From the NCBI GenBank assembly GCA_002812745.2, contig NCSJ02000003.1, forward strand, positions 186,001 to 250,000: a stretch of 64,000 nucleotides of DNA, in the 5' to 3' direction. Source of the stretch: Scytalidium lignicola. Its lineage: Eukaryota; Ascomycota; Leotiomycetes. The notes under the pieces are model-generated. The model was not told the origin of the DNA, searched no databases, and saw only the letters and a list, made by a program, of their open reading frames with translations. This document shows, piece after piece, positions 34,381 to 46,729 of the stretch (positions are counted from its first letter, which is position 1; every line of letters begins with the position of its first letter). Both the position numbers and the translations under genes were made by a program.

Positions 34381-37300
34381 TTATTCGACCTCCTCGGTTG
34401 ATGTGTTGCTAATTGTAAGGATCTTCTGCAGTAGTTCCCGGATATCAACTGCTGCATGGCGATTTTCATCTGGATTTGAAAAATCATGTTCAAGGAACTT
34501 TCTTCCAATGAGTTCAGCATTCTTTAACTCTTGTGCTTCCTCATCTGAAACTTTAGCACAAGCTGCAACGAGATCCTCGCCACGAGCTGAAAGAAGAATC
34601 AACTCATCAGCTCTCTCTACAATCACACGATCAATTCCATTCATACTAGCGCAGACAGTACCAAAACTCGAAGTACTTCTGCCTGAAACAAATTTGTATA
34701 GGTAGGTGATCTGATCTTCCACTTCATCTGCTTCTGCATTGACCATAACCTCCATATGTCCAAATGATAATTTGGGTTCGTCTGTAAGGAATCCGTTCTC
34801 AAATATTTCATGGAAATGTGTCGCACCGAGCACTTTCGGATTGTTAGTTCCAAGGTTGAGGAAATGATGGAAAATACCACAGGTTAGACCTGCACCATCT
34901 ATGCCATTGGTACCTTTCCCAAACTCATCAATGATTAAGAGGCTCCGTCGAGTTGCTAAATTTATAGCCATTGCGACCTGTTGGAGGTCAATCATGAAAG
35001 CGCTTTGATTTTTTGAAACGCTCTCGCGGGTTGTGATTCTGGTGAGTAACTTGTCAGTTATTCCGATCACTGCTCTCTTAGCCGGCACGAAGCTTCCAAT
35101 ATGAGCCATGTAAACAATGATAGCAATCTGTTTTAGATAGACACTTTTTCCCGAATAGTTAGGTCCTGTCATTATCAATATACTAGGACTTTCGGATGCA
35201 GGTCGTGAAATCGGCAAATGGTCAGAAAGCCCTTCTGTATCACCCGCATCGTCACCAGGTCCTCCTAAAAGAGTGCAGTTATTTGGGACGTAAAATGGTA
35301 CAGTTAATTCCTGAAGGAGATGTCTTCCTTCTTCGATGTGAATTATATTTTCTGTCGTCATATGCGGTGAAACAAGTTGATAACGCCTTGCCCCTAACGC
35401 CAAAGCCATGAGACAGTCGAGATCTCCAGATAAGTCAGAAGCTAAAACTAGTAGGTCTTCGTGTTCTAGGACTTTGACTGCAAGTTCATGTATAATCTCA
35501 ATTTCTCTGTCTAATAATATATCATGAGCTGAAGCACTGAAAGTACTAGAATCTTACTTACCACAAATCATTCCATATAAATCACCAAAGTAGTCGTCTA
35601 ATTCTTTCATACGCCAATTTTTATAATAACAGACGTTTTCACTAACGAACATTTTCTCCCATATATCGTTCACAGTTCCTTCACCTTCATATTTCCCTTT
35701 TCCAGTTTCAGGATCAAGCGTTACAACGGTAAGGAAACCAAGTTGTGGGAAGAAGATGCAATTTTCAACATATTGCCTGGCCCATTCCGGTAGGCTAACT
35801 GAAAGTTGAGTGGCAATTTCGGTAAGTAGAGTATCCATTCCATCATAAGTTCTTTTAATAGCATCAAGTTCAGGATCTACGCCGGGTAGGACCGCAGTAC
35901 GATGCTGTTCGATAGACCTTTGGAAATCGACTGTTTCCGTAATAAGCTTGCCAATTTGATGAAGACCTTGTGTATTTATCTCTTTGATCATCTGTATTAG
36001 AGATAAGTCATTATCCTCAATCTCGGTATCTGTTCTCTTACCATCCCTGCAACTGTCAACGACTGTTTCTGTACTAACTCACTCAGAGCGTCAATGATTT
36101 TTAAAACATGGAAGTTAAACTGCTGTATAACCTTCCAAATCCGGCTGTGAATGGCAGAACCACTTCCACAGATGCCACTGGAACCCTTTTGTAGATGTAT
36201 AATTATCGGCCGTATATCTTTGACTCTCCTCAAACTTTTTGTGATACTCTCTAAAGAAGTTGAATTCTCCGGGTGGAGTAAGATACTAATATCATTCAAT
36301 CGTTGATTGATAATTGATAAGTCCACTGTAGGTCTGAGAAACACACGACGTAGCCTCCGTTTCCCCTGCGAGGTGCAAGCAAGATGACAAAATAGCCCAT
36401 ATACAGACAGATCTTCCTTGTCGCCAGAAGTAGATTTGTTGGGTCCTTGCATATGATAATTTGGATGGCTTTCTGATTGTATTATTTGGAGCGCATCCAG
36501 GGTATCTGAATTAACAAACATAAGGTCTGAAAGCCTGAACGGTTTAATTGCTTTTATACGAAGAGGAATCAAATCATCTTGATCATTCGGCAGAATTCCA
36601 ATAGACCTTCGACGGGACAGGTAGCTGACGATAGCTCCAGCGCAGCCTATCTGTAAAAGTTAATAGAACGAATGATGAATTGAAAGCACAATATACTGTG
36701 AGTCTCCATTCGAGGTCTATCCACCCTCCCAACTTCATCTGCCGACCAATAGAGCCAGATTTGTCGCGACTCACTGTTTCACGTACGACATCTGGTGTTA
36801 AACCCTCTCCAGGTGTTGTGAAGACAACACTTGCTGTATCGTCTCTATCAAGCTCTAGATTGAGGAGCTTGTTTTTGGCAGCTTCATAACAAAACTCGGA
36901 TGATGGACGAGAATCGATGATATAGGAGCCAAATATGTCATCTATACATATCCTTGGTCAGAACTCTGCCCAAACAATAACAGATATCGGCTTACTCGTA
37001 TCATTGTCTCGATCGATACCATGAGCGTCTTTGTTCAGAACTTCCTCTAATATCTCATCTGATTTGGTGCTTATCAATACGACAGTAGGTTGAGCGTGGA
37101 GTTTCATTCTTTCGAGAATTTCGACCCCTCCCATCTGAATATCTTCCATCAACCAGAGTATCTCCTCTCTTGCCACATAGTATGCACATCCAATAGTACC
37201 TCCACGAGCTTTCATATCTGCTGCCATTATGATGTCATTAAACGCATCAGGCTCTTCAAGTTGTGAAGTCCCTCCATTTGTTTCTGCCCCGCTAGCTAGA

Positions 37301-37525
37301 AAGGCATCCTCATTACGATTTAACGTAGGTGTGAACAGTTGCTGGTGGCTTGATCCTAGAGACCTTTTTTTTCTGCGTCAGATGCTGTGGAGAAGCAGAT
37401 ATAGCAGATGGTGTAACACTGGCTGGGGGAGCAGAGCTATTCTGGAAGGCTGATGATCGTGGAGTAGTATATGCCGACGGTGTTGCAGGGCCACCAGAAT
37501 CGACTCGGCGACGTTTATATGCCAT
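34381..37525 (-). CDS. msh5: Meiotic MutS homologue MSH5 (one-base homopolymer break)
   Basis: Exons 37525-36996, 36941-36697, 36650-36042, 35991-35562 and 35510-34381 encode about 980 aa. MSH5 pairs with MSH4 to stabilise crossover intermediates in meiosis and does not repair mismatches. The first conserved region reads [20 protein letters not shown]; the core contains [14 protein letters not shown] and [16 protein letters not shown]. The ATPase domain has Walker [25 protein letters not shown], Walker [13 protein letters not shown] and GATHFHEIF. The [10 protein letters not shown] form marks MSH5, not MSH4. The first exon is open only if one base is removed from the 8-T run (plus strand) at 37365-37372; then all phases close (529+245+609+430+1130 nt). 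No normal intron explains the shift, so it is probably an assembly error. The last intron (51 nt) rebuilds [15 protein letters not shown]. Confidence 0.9.
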
Positions 37526-37931
37526 GCTCAACAATCCAACCTCCCCGGATGGTTACAGATGTCATGAAAGGAAACAAGCAGGGATGAGAAACGAAGAGAC
37601 CTGTAGCACTATCAACTAAAAACACGGCACCCACAACTATCCATCCGAAAGAAAACTTATGCTAGATAAATTAGGGATGGGAAGAAAATATAAATGCCAT
37701 AAAAGCACATTTAAGGATATTAGTAGAGACATATTTGAAAATACGTGAAGTGAAAATATACATAGAATATGCTCAGGATGCAGGCATGAAGCTTACGCCT
37801 TAGTGTAATCAAAGACATGACCAAGCGTTAGAAAGTTCATAAACTTTAAGGCCATCTGGTCCTATGAAGTTTCATGCTTATTTTAATCTTTAATGGTACC
37901 CAGCCTGCAAACCTAGCACACCTCTTATAAC
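37526..37931. other. Intergenic between msh5 and emc5
   Basis: The gap holds the msh5 promoter and the emc5 3' flank, both on the minus strand. No further feature is seen. Confidence 0.5.
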
Positions 37932-38427
37932 CTACCCTTCCAGAGTAGACTCTCCTTCCCTTACCCACTTTGCAAACTCTCTCCTCTGCTTTCTAATGTC
38001 TATGAAGCCAGGTCTACTTTCCAACACTTTAAATGGATTGCCTTGATAGTCCTTATCCACCTGCCCATTGCTTTGTATGAATCCTTTCTCCCCTTCCCGT
38101 TCAATTTTCCCGGCATAGACACGCCATTGAATTGGTCGCAATTCGGGAGTGCCTAGTACTAGACCGACGCAGATCACAAAAACTGCGACAATGGTTTCTA
38201 TCGATATATCAAGTGGTAATGACGCGCTTGTAGATGCAGATACGCCGTGTGAAGTAAGGGACGACAGCGCTGCTCTGCTGGTTGAATGGAGGGCTAAATG
38301 CTCGTGAGCAGAATAACAACTATGCGGCCTGTTAGTGAAACATCTACCAGCTCAGAAAAGTCAACACTTACGCATGTACGAGGAGTAGGAGACCAAAGCT
38401 AGTAATCGACTTCGTTACTAAAGTCAT
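37932..38427 (-). CDS. emc5: ER membrane complex subunit 5 (EMC5/MMGT1)
   Basis: Two exons (38427-38372, 38319-37932) encode 147 aa. EMC5 is a core membrane subunit of the ER membrane protein complex, which inserts tail-anchored and multi-pass proteins; family members were first called membrane magnesium transporters. The start MTLVTKSITSFGLLLLVHACYSAHEH matches the family N-terminus with its first membrane helix. A second helix (ISIETIVAVFVICVGLVLG) precedes the conserved PELRPIQW. The charged C-terminus faces the cytosol and ends at EFAKWVREG. The 52-nt intron is in the first helix region and closes in phase 2. Confidence 0.92.
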
Positions 38428-38858
38428 ATTGACGAGGTTTTCGTGTTCTACTCATAGAGTTGACGGAGAAGACGAGGTGGCTCTTCCCTAGTGTTACGAA
38501 ATTGAACGAATTACTGTAAGCGTGCGGGCTGCTGCAACCTAAAAGCGGGACAAATTCAAGCTACAGAGTCAGAGTCGAGGCCAATGGCTTTTGTCGGACA
38601 CGACAATCAAGTTATTTACGATACATTTAGACGTTGATTATTTATGAAAGAAGAGCTGGTAATTATAGCTTGGAATTTTTTTTTTTCATTCCGATTCATT
38701 TCAGGTCATTCATCACCGGTTATGATGATCATGAGTCATCAAGATTTTTTTATCTTCCTATCTGACAAGCAGAGGTAAACCCAGCAAAGACTGTGCGGCA
38801 TNAAAAAAAGAATGCTGGATAATGCGAGTGGGAAATTATCGCATAGAAAAAGGAGCAT
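38428..38858. other. Intergenic between emc5 and eEF1B gene
   Basis: This 431-bp gap holds the emc5 promoter and the A/T-rich 3' flank of the next minus-strand gene. There is an N at 38802 beside an A run. Confidence 0.5.
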
Positions 38859-39986
38859 CTATAGTTTTTGCATAGCAGCCTGTGTACAAATAGATTAGAA
38901 GTGTGCCTAAACAAAAAAGCGACTGTAACACTTACGATATCAGTTGACTGGACATAATCCTCGAACTCAGCGATCTGCTCTTGCAAATCATCAAGTCCGA
39001 CTTTATCATCTTCAATAACCAAGTTTATTTGCAGCTTCTTGATACCGAAACCAACAGCGACAAGCTTGGAAGCTCCCCAAACGAGACCATCCTTCTCAAT
39101 GCTACGAACGGCGGCCTCCAAAGCTACCATATCTGTCTCATCATCTACATCACGCTGTTAGCACTGTTCCAAGTATTTTACTATTATAAACGTACCCCAG
39201 GGTTTGACATCCATAGTGACAACGGACTTCGCTGCTGGCTTCGTCTTTCCTTCCTTCTTCTTCTTGTACTCAGCCAGGCGCTCTTCTCTGATTCTAGCAG
39301 CCTCGGCATCTTCCTCTTCATCGTCGCTGCCGAAAAGATCAACCTCCTCTTCCTCCTCTTCTGCCGCTGGAGCCTTCGCTGGGTTTAGAGTAACCTCTGA
39401 AGCATCAGGGCCGTATGAGGAGTATGGTTTTGAGGCATCACCAGGGAGAGTGGCGAAATCATCGGACCATGAGGCAATGTGTTTGTACCATCTAGAAGCA
39501 TAGGGATACTTAGAGGCATCTGGAGCGGCAGAAATGGCCTTGAAGGTCACAACATCGGCCTGGGACGGAGAGTAGCTAGCAGCGATCAGTCATCTGCGTT
39601 TATACATTGTAGGTAAAACTCGAAGATTGGGCAGTGAATAAAGTTCAGAGATGCATTTTACTGCAATGGTGATCGTCATCTAACGGTTCTTGAGGCCGCT
39701 CGGTAACACGGACCAATGTTGCTCATCATTAAAGGGAAAAGTTGATGTAGGAGTCATGTGAAGCAGAGGATAACAGAAGTTACTATAACCAAAGAGGAAA
39801 CAACAACCAACATTCTGCTTGCAATAAGAAATATACATACCCAACAATATATGATCGGGTCTGTAACCAGCTGTTAAGAACTAACTTCTGTTAACCTGTG
39901 CCCAAAGCAATAGTGTTCCAGATTTTCGATTCAGGTGAATGCTTACTGGCCAGACCAGCGTCGGTGACAAGATCTGCAAACCCCAT
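38859..39986 (-). CDS. efb1: Translation elongation factor 1-beta (eEF1B-alpha)
   Basis: Five exons (39986-39947, 39880-39841, 39575-39196, 39144-38936, 38879-38859) encode 229 aa. eEF1B-alpha exchanges GDP for GTP on eEF1A. The N-terminal GST-C-like part reads [13 protein letters not shown] and [13 protein letters not shown]. The acidic linker carries the conserved [11 protein letters not shown] site, a known casein kinase II target in the family. The exchange domain begins after MDVKPWDDETDM and includes [20 protein letters not shown]. The C-terminus, DIAAMQKL, is split: the last exon is only 21 nt and carries the penultimate Lys, which is essential for exchange in the yeast protein. Two 40-nt exons open the gene. 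All phases close. Confidence 0.94.
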
Positions 39987-40335
39987 TGTGACTGATAAGG
40001 GTATCTGAGTATAAATGTGTTTGAAGTGGAAAGAAAATGAAAGGAAGAAATGTAGTGAGGTGGGTTGGGTTTGGTGGGGTTTGATTTTTTTGGAAGTTCG
40101 AAAATGTGGTATGTAGTATTAGCGCAAGGCTATTTATTGGCTAGATCTATTTCAAAAAATTTATGCCTGAGGCCTCAAAGGAGCCCAGACCAGCAGAGCT
40201 ACGAGTTCGTTCGAGATCATTCGACGGTTCTTCGATATAACTCGATATAACTATCTCTAAGCTCCCCTGAGGGTTCACCATGTTTTCATATTCTGAATTG
40301 TTTTACTCTCGAAGATATTATTAATCATTGTTAAA
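39987..40335. promoter_or_regulatory. Divergent efb1 / hsp78 promoter region
   Basis: Only 349 bp separate the start codons of two divergent genes. A CCCCT stress-type element occurs at 40264-40268. No perfectly spaced heat-shock element (GAAnnTTCnnGAA) is present; GGAAGTTCGAAA near 40091 comes close but lacks the spacing. Confidence 0.5.
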
Positions 40336-42739
40336 ATGTTAGCTAGAAAAATTCGAATTCCTACAAGGCGTCCCCCCGTTATCTCAGGAGGAATTAGACA
40401 GGTACGAAGTACGGCACCTGCCTCACTTGCACTTAGTGCAAGCCAAAATGCCAAACCGTATAGATTTCTCCCAGTTATTGCGCTCCGAACATACGCAAAT
40501 GGAAGGCCGCACCCTCCCGGTGGAACTCATCGAATGGATATGAGTGGTGGAGAGCAGAAGCCCGCATTGGAGCAATATGGCGTTGATTTGACGGCCAAAG
40601 CAAAAGCTGGGAAACTTGACCCGGTCATTGGTAGAGATTCAGAAATACATCGAACTATACAGGTGCTCTCAAGGCGAACGAAAAACAATCCTGTCTTAAT
40701 CGGAAGTGCTGGAACAGGCAAGACAGCAGTATTGGACGGACTAGCCCAACGAATAGTGAAGGGAGATGTCCCAGAAAGTATCAAGAATAAGAGGGTGATA
40801 TCGCTGGACCTTGGACAGCTTATTGCAGGGGCAAAGTTTAGAGGCGATTTTGAGGAACGGTTAAAGAGCGTATTGAAAGAGGTGGAAGATGCTCATGGAG
40901 GGGTTATACTGTTCGTTGATGAGCTACACACTCTCCTAGGACTCGGAAAAGCTGAGGGATCAATTGATGGTATGCGTAATTTCTACATTTCTAGATATTT
41001 GCACATATACTAACTACTTTCTAGCTTCCAATCTCTTAAAACCGGCACTCTCACGAGGCGAACTTCAATGCTGTGGAGCTACTACTCTTAACGAATACAG
41101 ACAAATAGAAAAGGATGTAGCTTTGGCAAGGAGGTTTCAACCTATAATTGTTAGTGAGCCATCAATTCAGGATACAATTAGCATTCTACGAGGTATAAAG
41201 GAAAGATATGAAGTTCACCATGGTGTTCGAATAACGGACGGTGCATTAGTCGCGGCTGCAACATATAGCAATCGATATATTACGGATAGGTTCTTGCCAG
41301 ATAAGGCCATCGATCTGATGGACGAAGCTGCTAGCGCCTTAAGACTACAGCAGGAAAGTAAGCCCGAAGATATATTGCATTTGGATCAAAAGATCATGAC
41401 TCTCCAAATTGAACTTGAGAGTCTACGCAAAGAAACGGATATTGCAAGCAAAGAACGACGCGAGAAACTCGAGGCTAATCTCAAGAAATACCAAGATGAA
41501 GCAGCTATCCTGACAGAGAAATGGGAGAAAGAGAAGAAAGAAATTGATGCAATCAAGCAAGTCAAGGCAGATTTAGAGCAAACCCGCTTCGAGCTTGAGC
41601 AAGCACAGCGCGAGAACAATTTCGCCAGAGCTGGAGAGCTAAGATACTCCATTATCCCATCTCTAGAGGACAAGTTACCTAAAGATCCAGAAACTGGAGC
41701 CGAGAAATCTCCAACTGGGGAAGGTAGTCTCATTCACGATGCGGTTACAGCGGATGACATTGCAGCAGTTGTTTCGCGAATCACAGGCATTCCCACTACG
41801 AAGCTCACATCTGGTCATGTTGAAAAATTGATACATATGGAGGACACACTCCGCGAGTCTGTTCGTGGTCAAGATGATGCCTTAGAAGCTGTTTCTAATG
41901 CCGTGCGCATGCAGCGAGCTGGCTTAAATGGCGAGAACAGACCCTTGGCATCATTCTTCTTCCTAGGGCCTACAGGTGTTGGGAAAACAGAACTGTGCAA
42001 GAAATTAGCAAACTTCCTGTTCTCAACTGAGCAGGCTGTTGTGCGATTCGATATGAGCGAGTTTCAAGAGAAGCATACTATATCCCGTCTAATCGGTAGC
42101 CCTGCTGGGTATGTTGGCTATGAGGATGCAGGACAGCTCACTGAGGCCGTGAGAAGGAAACCGTATGCCGTGCTGCTATTCGACGAGTTTGAGAAGGCTC
42201 ACCGGGATATCTCTTCCTTGCTGTTGCAAGTTTTGGATGAGGGCTTCTTGACTGATAGCCAGGGTCATAAGGTAGACTTCCGGAATACCCTTATTGTGTT
42301 CACCTCAAACCTTGGCGCCGATGTCCTTCTGGCGAATGCAAATTCGGAGATTACTCCTGAAGTCCGCAGCCGCGTTATGGAGGCGGTCCAGATGAATTAC
42401 GCTCCAGAATTCCTTAACCGTATCGATGAGTTCATCGTATTCAAACGACTCTCCACTGAGGCTCTACGGGATATTGTCGACATCCGTTTAAAGGAATTGC
42501 AGCAGAGATTAGATGACAGGAGAATAACACTCATCATTGATAACCGAACGAAAGACCACTTAGCCCAACAAGGCTATGATCCAAGATATGGTGCACGACC
42601 GTTGAATCGGCTTATTGCTAAGGAGATTGGTAATAGGTTAGCGGATAAGATTATTAGGGGGGAGATTAAGACTGGGGATAAAGCTGTGGTTAAACTGGAT
42701 GAAAAGGGCGAACATTTGGTGGTTAGCACTCAGGAATAG
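40336..42739 (+). CDS. hsp78: Mitochondrial Hsp78 disaggregase (ClpB family)
   Basis: Two exons (40336-40969, 41025-42739) encode 782 aa. Hsp78 dissolves aggregated proteins in the mitochondrial matrix together with Hsp70. The first 40 residues are Arg/Ser/Ala-rich and free of acidic residues, as in a matrix-targeting presequence. Unlike cytosolic Hsp104, there is no repeated Clp-N domain, which is normal for Hsp78. The first ATPase domain has Walker A GSAGTGKT (123-130) and Walker B VILFVDE; a coiled-coil middle domain follows (about 330-430); the second has GPTGVGKT (about 525-532) and [10 protein letters not shown]. The C-terminus has [14 protein letters not shown]. The 55-nt intron contains a perfect TACTAAC branch site. 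Confidence 0.95.
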
Positions 42740-43172
42740 GTTGGTGCTGGAAACCGATAGGAGACAACGGTGGCGTTTGGTGGATGGCATTCTAAGGCGC
42801 ATCTCTTTTCATTGTACTGTATGATTGATGATCTCAGCTCTATGTTGTATGAACAAGTAGCAAGCGTAGCAGCATGCTGTAAAAATAGTGTATAATAGTA
42901 TTCTGTCATCAAATTCGACTTCTATTGTGTTATAGGAACGCTCTTCGCAAACTGCTATTAGAAAGGTGCTCAAGGCAATTTTACCTATCAAGCAGCCGCC
43001 TAGGAAATATTTATTATGTATACGCTTATCTACAGAAAATGTATCAGGAGTATTCAATGCTATAAAATATCCACTCTATCCGCAGATGCTATGCAACAAA
43101 ATTTTGGTATCAAACGATATATACAATTGAAATCTAAACCATATGAACATATGAACTTAGAAACTCCTTTTC
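42740..43172. other. Convergent 3' flanks of hsp78 and MFS gene
   Basis: This 433-bp A/T-rich gap lies between converging genes. I see nothing else in it. Confidence 0.5.
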
Positions 43173-45256
43173 TTAAGCAGCAGCAGCCATCGAGATTTGC
43201 TTCCCCTTGATGCTCTTCGGCTCGACTAGGAATGCAATGAGGAACGCAATGCCACCAACGGCTATACTGATGACGAAAGCCTCATCCAGAGCTCCCATGT
43301 AAGCTCTCAAAACTCCAGGGAGTTGCGCGGCGCTGACGACATGCTGCAGATTCGTTGCTCCAGAACGGGAGATGAGGTCAACCGATACGCTTGGTGCGTA
43401 CATGGGCAAATACTTAACCAAACCATTGGAGAAAATATTCTGCGCAATAGAAATTGAGATTGCTCCTCCGAGGGAGTTGAAAAAGATAGCCATCGCGTTC
43501 CCAGAAGGCATATCATTATTGTTAAGCACAGTTTGCACAGCAATAAACGGCAACTGAATCCCTCCTCCAGCACCAAAACCAGCAAGGAGCTGATAGCAGA
43601 CCCATTTGGCGATTCCAGAGGATACATGAATAGTGTAAAGCAATCCAGCGCCAACGGTGAAGATCGCGGCACCAGCGATCATAAAAGGTTTAAATTGGCC
43701 GAGGGTAGTAACCAAAACACCTGCAACAATGGAGGAGACGATTATCGTACCAAGATAGGGAATTGTACGAATACCAGATCCTTCCGCAGTGGTCCCTTTA
43801 ATGGCTTGAAAGTAGATTGGCAGATAGAATATATGCCTGGTTCTGCAGTTAGTATACTTATCCCAATTTTAACAACGGAATAGACTTACACATAGAGACC
43901 CATAGAAAGGAAGCAAGTGTATAGGCATGAGGACATAACTGTTCTCTGGGAGAATATCCTGGGAGGGATAGTGCCTCGATCACCGCGACGAAATTGCTGG
44001 ACAATGAAGCAGATGATAATTAAACCGAAGCCAAGAAGACAACCCCAAACCTTGGAGTCACGCCATGGATAGGTGCTACCTCCCCATTGCAAAGCAAGGA
44101 GCAAGCAGACGATGGCACAGATCAAGAAAAGTGCGCCCACAAGATCGATATTTAGGATCTTCTGTTTCAGGGAGAGGTTTGTGGATTTTCTGACGGGATT
44201 CTTGAAGAAGAAGAAAACTGTCAGAAGAGCTATACCTCCGAATGGTAAATTAATCTGGCGAGATCCTTAGTATTAAATCACACCAAAGCGAGGAGCAGGA
44301 GAGTGGTAAATTGAACTTACCCAAAAACACCATCTCCAGGAAGCCTTGTCCGTCAACACACCGCCAAGCAGTGGGCCAACAACTGAAGAAATACCAAACA
44401 TACTGGACAGTGCGGCCATGTACATGGGTCTACGAATGAGAGGCACCGAGAATCCAATAATCGTCATACCACCAGAAAACAAAGCGGACGCACCGGCACC
44501 CGCAACGGCCCGTCCGATGATCAGCATGACTGAGTTTCGTGCAGCAGCACAGATGATGGATCCAAGCTCGAAAAGACATAGCGCGAACAGGTATGTGTAC
44601 TTGACGTTAAAGTAGGTGTATATCCGTCCAAAGGAAGGCTGTAGAGCAGTTGTTGTGAGCAGGTATGAGGACCCGTACCAACCAACATCATTGGTTGAAT
44701 GGAATACAGATGTGATTCTCGGAATGGCTGTGGCGATGATAGTATTGTCCAAAGCGACGACAAATGTAGCCATGCAGAGACCAAGTGTCAGGACGCCCAG
44801 AGATGCGCCGGTGGGATAGATAATCTGATCCTCGTCTTCTCCTTCTTCCTTTTGCTCACCTTCTTCCTTTGCTTCGCACGATGTGCCATTCTCCTTGTTG
44901 GCCTGTTCGCTAACAACACTATCATTCCTCACAGCAGCCTTCTCCTTCGTCGGCGCAGAAGATCTCTCTTTTTCATCGTGCTCAGGGTTCTCTTTTTCAG
45001 TGAGTGAGTCCGAGTAAAGGGGTGTGGTATCAGCTGTATAGCTTAATGAAGACGGCAACTTCTCCTTCTCGCCCACCACAGCAACATTACGACCAGCACC
45101 ACCTACACTACTTTGATCCTCACGTAACGTCTCTCCATCGGTCGTCAGAATATGCTTTTCGTCTTTATTGTCGCTCGCGGCATCCTCCATCGCGTTCGCG
45201 GCTGCCGGGTCCAGCGGAGCGGCATTTGCCGTCTGTGATGCGGTCGCTGGGGCCAT
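43173..45256 (-). CDS. MFS multidrug exporter, 14-TM DHA2 type
   Basis: Three exons (45256-44321, 44254-43890, 43836-43173) encode 654 aa. The protein belongs to proton-driven exporters of drugs or secondary metabolites. After an unusually long acidic, Glu/Lys-rich cytosolic N-terminus of about 180 residues, the first helix ends in the DHA motif ALDNTIIATAIPRI, followed by SSYLLTTTALQPSFGRIY. The antiporter motif C region (GISSVVGPLLGGVLTD) and the next helix WRWCFWINLPFGG are intact. Repeated hydrophobic helices continue to the end. No biosynthetic genes lie next to it, so I would not assign it to a secondary-metabolite cluster. An in-frame upstream extension has no ATG. Confidence 0.9.
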
Positions 45257-46729
45257 GATTGGTCGAGTCGCCGCGATGCAACGCGGATATAGTCGTTCCA
45301 CAGGGAAAGCTTTAGACCAGGAACCGTGGGGCAGTCTAAGCGTTATCACAGATATAAATGCAAGTTGCTGAAATAGAGACGTTAATGCAATTTTGATGGG
45401 AGCGCTCCTTGGGGGAAAAATGAGGTCCACAGCCACCTTTCTTCAGCTTCAGCGACTCTCTTCGAATATAAAGGTCCCTCACTCCACGTTCCCCCGGAAA
45501 GGCCATGATCCGGGACTTTAGAGCGAGGCCATCCCAGGTCCGCCAATCAAAGACAGACAAAATCCGAATCCGAAATCGAAACCGAATTTCAGACGAACAA
45601 GAGTGGAGATGTTTGACACATTCACCCAATTGCAATTGAGACAACGCGAATGCGAATTCTGACCCGAATTCGAGGTGACCCTCATCTCGGCTGGAGTTGC
45701 GACGGAATAAAGAAGCTCTTGTATCATGAGCTGATGTTGCGACCGGCAGCCCCTATTGTCCTTTGAGTGCAATTTCAATCCAGAACTTCAATCTGGAAGT
45801 TCTTGGCGGGCTTTCTAATCGGCCAATTAGAAGGTCTTTCACGAATATACTATGTTTCTAGAACTAGTCACGTTCTAAAACTCCCAAGTTCCAACGAGAA
45901 CAATACAAAGTGATTTTATTGAATTGCTAATGCAAACATACGATAATCATTCAATCAAAATTGTCAGATATGGAGTTGCCTGGTTTGAACACACGGATAC
46001 TTACAAAAACATGTGCTGTGTTCAATTTGCAAGTCTTCTTAAATATATATATGATATAGTTATGTGTGACAACTACGTCGGCAAAACTTGGTTTTGGAAA
46101 CCGGACAAGAGTCGAAAAGAAACTAGCTCTTATTTTCCTGCATCTGAAATCCGGAATTAGCTAGCTGCATAACGAATACGAACGAATGCGAATCTAACCC
46201 TACAGCATTGGTTATTACAGACCTACAGTTGCTATGCCGCCATGATCACGTAACCGAGCTCCTCCCTCAGTGGAGATGCCATCTTCAACGTGCGCGGCAG
46301 GGGCTAAGAATGCGAAAATATTTTAACTAAAGTCTGCAGCCTTATAATAGCGGACTCCTCGTTCGTCTTGGACCAAGGAAACATCTGATCAAAGTGCTTA
46401 CCACGAAGCATATACTTACACGTGCCATGACACATCTGTCTAGCGTCACCACCAACGGCTTAGATAATGGAAATACAACAATTCCTTCATCGAGGCTCTA
46501 TATTTGCGAAATCACATGCAGTTAATGAACCATGAGTAGTATTAGTCTTTAGAAGACATAATGGTATTTTATCTACTCTAGTAATTAAAAATACACTGAA
46601 AAGCCTCAAATTTATCCGCATGCTTTTAGTCATGTCATTCAGCCATTTCCCCATAACATTGCTCCTACATACTGTTTTGCGCCCCAAAAATATATTGTAA
46701 TTGAACGAACGTAGGCATTCGTGTTGCAA
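45257..46729. other. Intergenic, MFS promoter and emp24 3' flank
   Basis: This 1.47-kb gap has no protein-like frame. The first 500 bp carry several frames on the minus strand that start without ATG. The remainder is A/T-rich and featureless. Confidence 0.5.

Noticed and set aside
40088..40100. Heat-shock element upstream of hsp78
   Set aside because: GAA and TTC units are one base apart or adjacent instead of two, so the consensus is not met.
45257..45436. N-terminal extension of the MFS protein
   Set aside because: The extended frame opens with GTG, has no ATG before 45256, and adds no conserved sequence.
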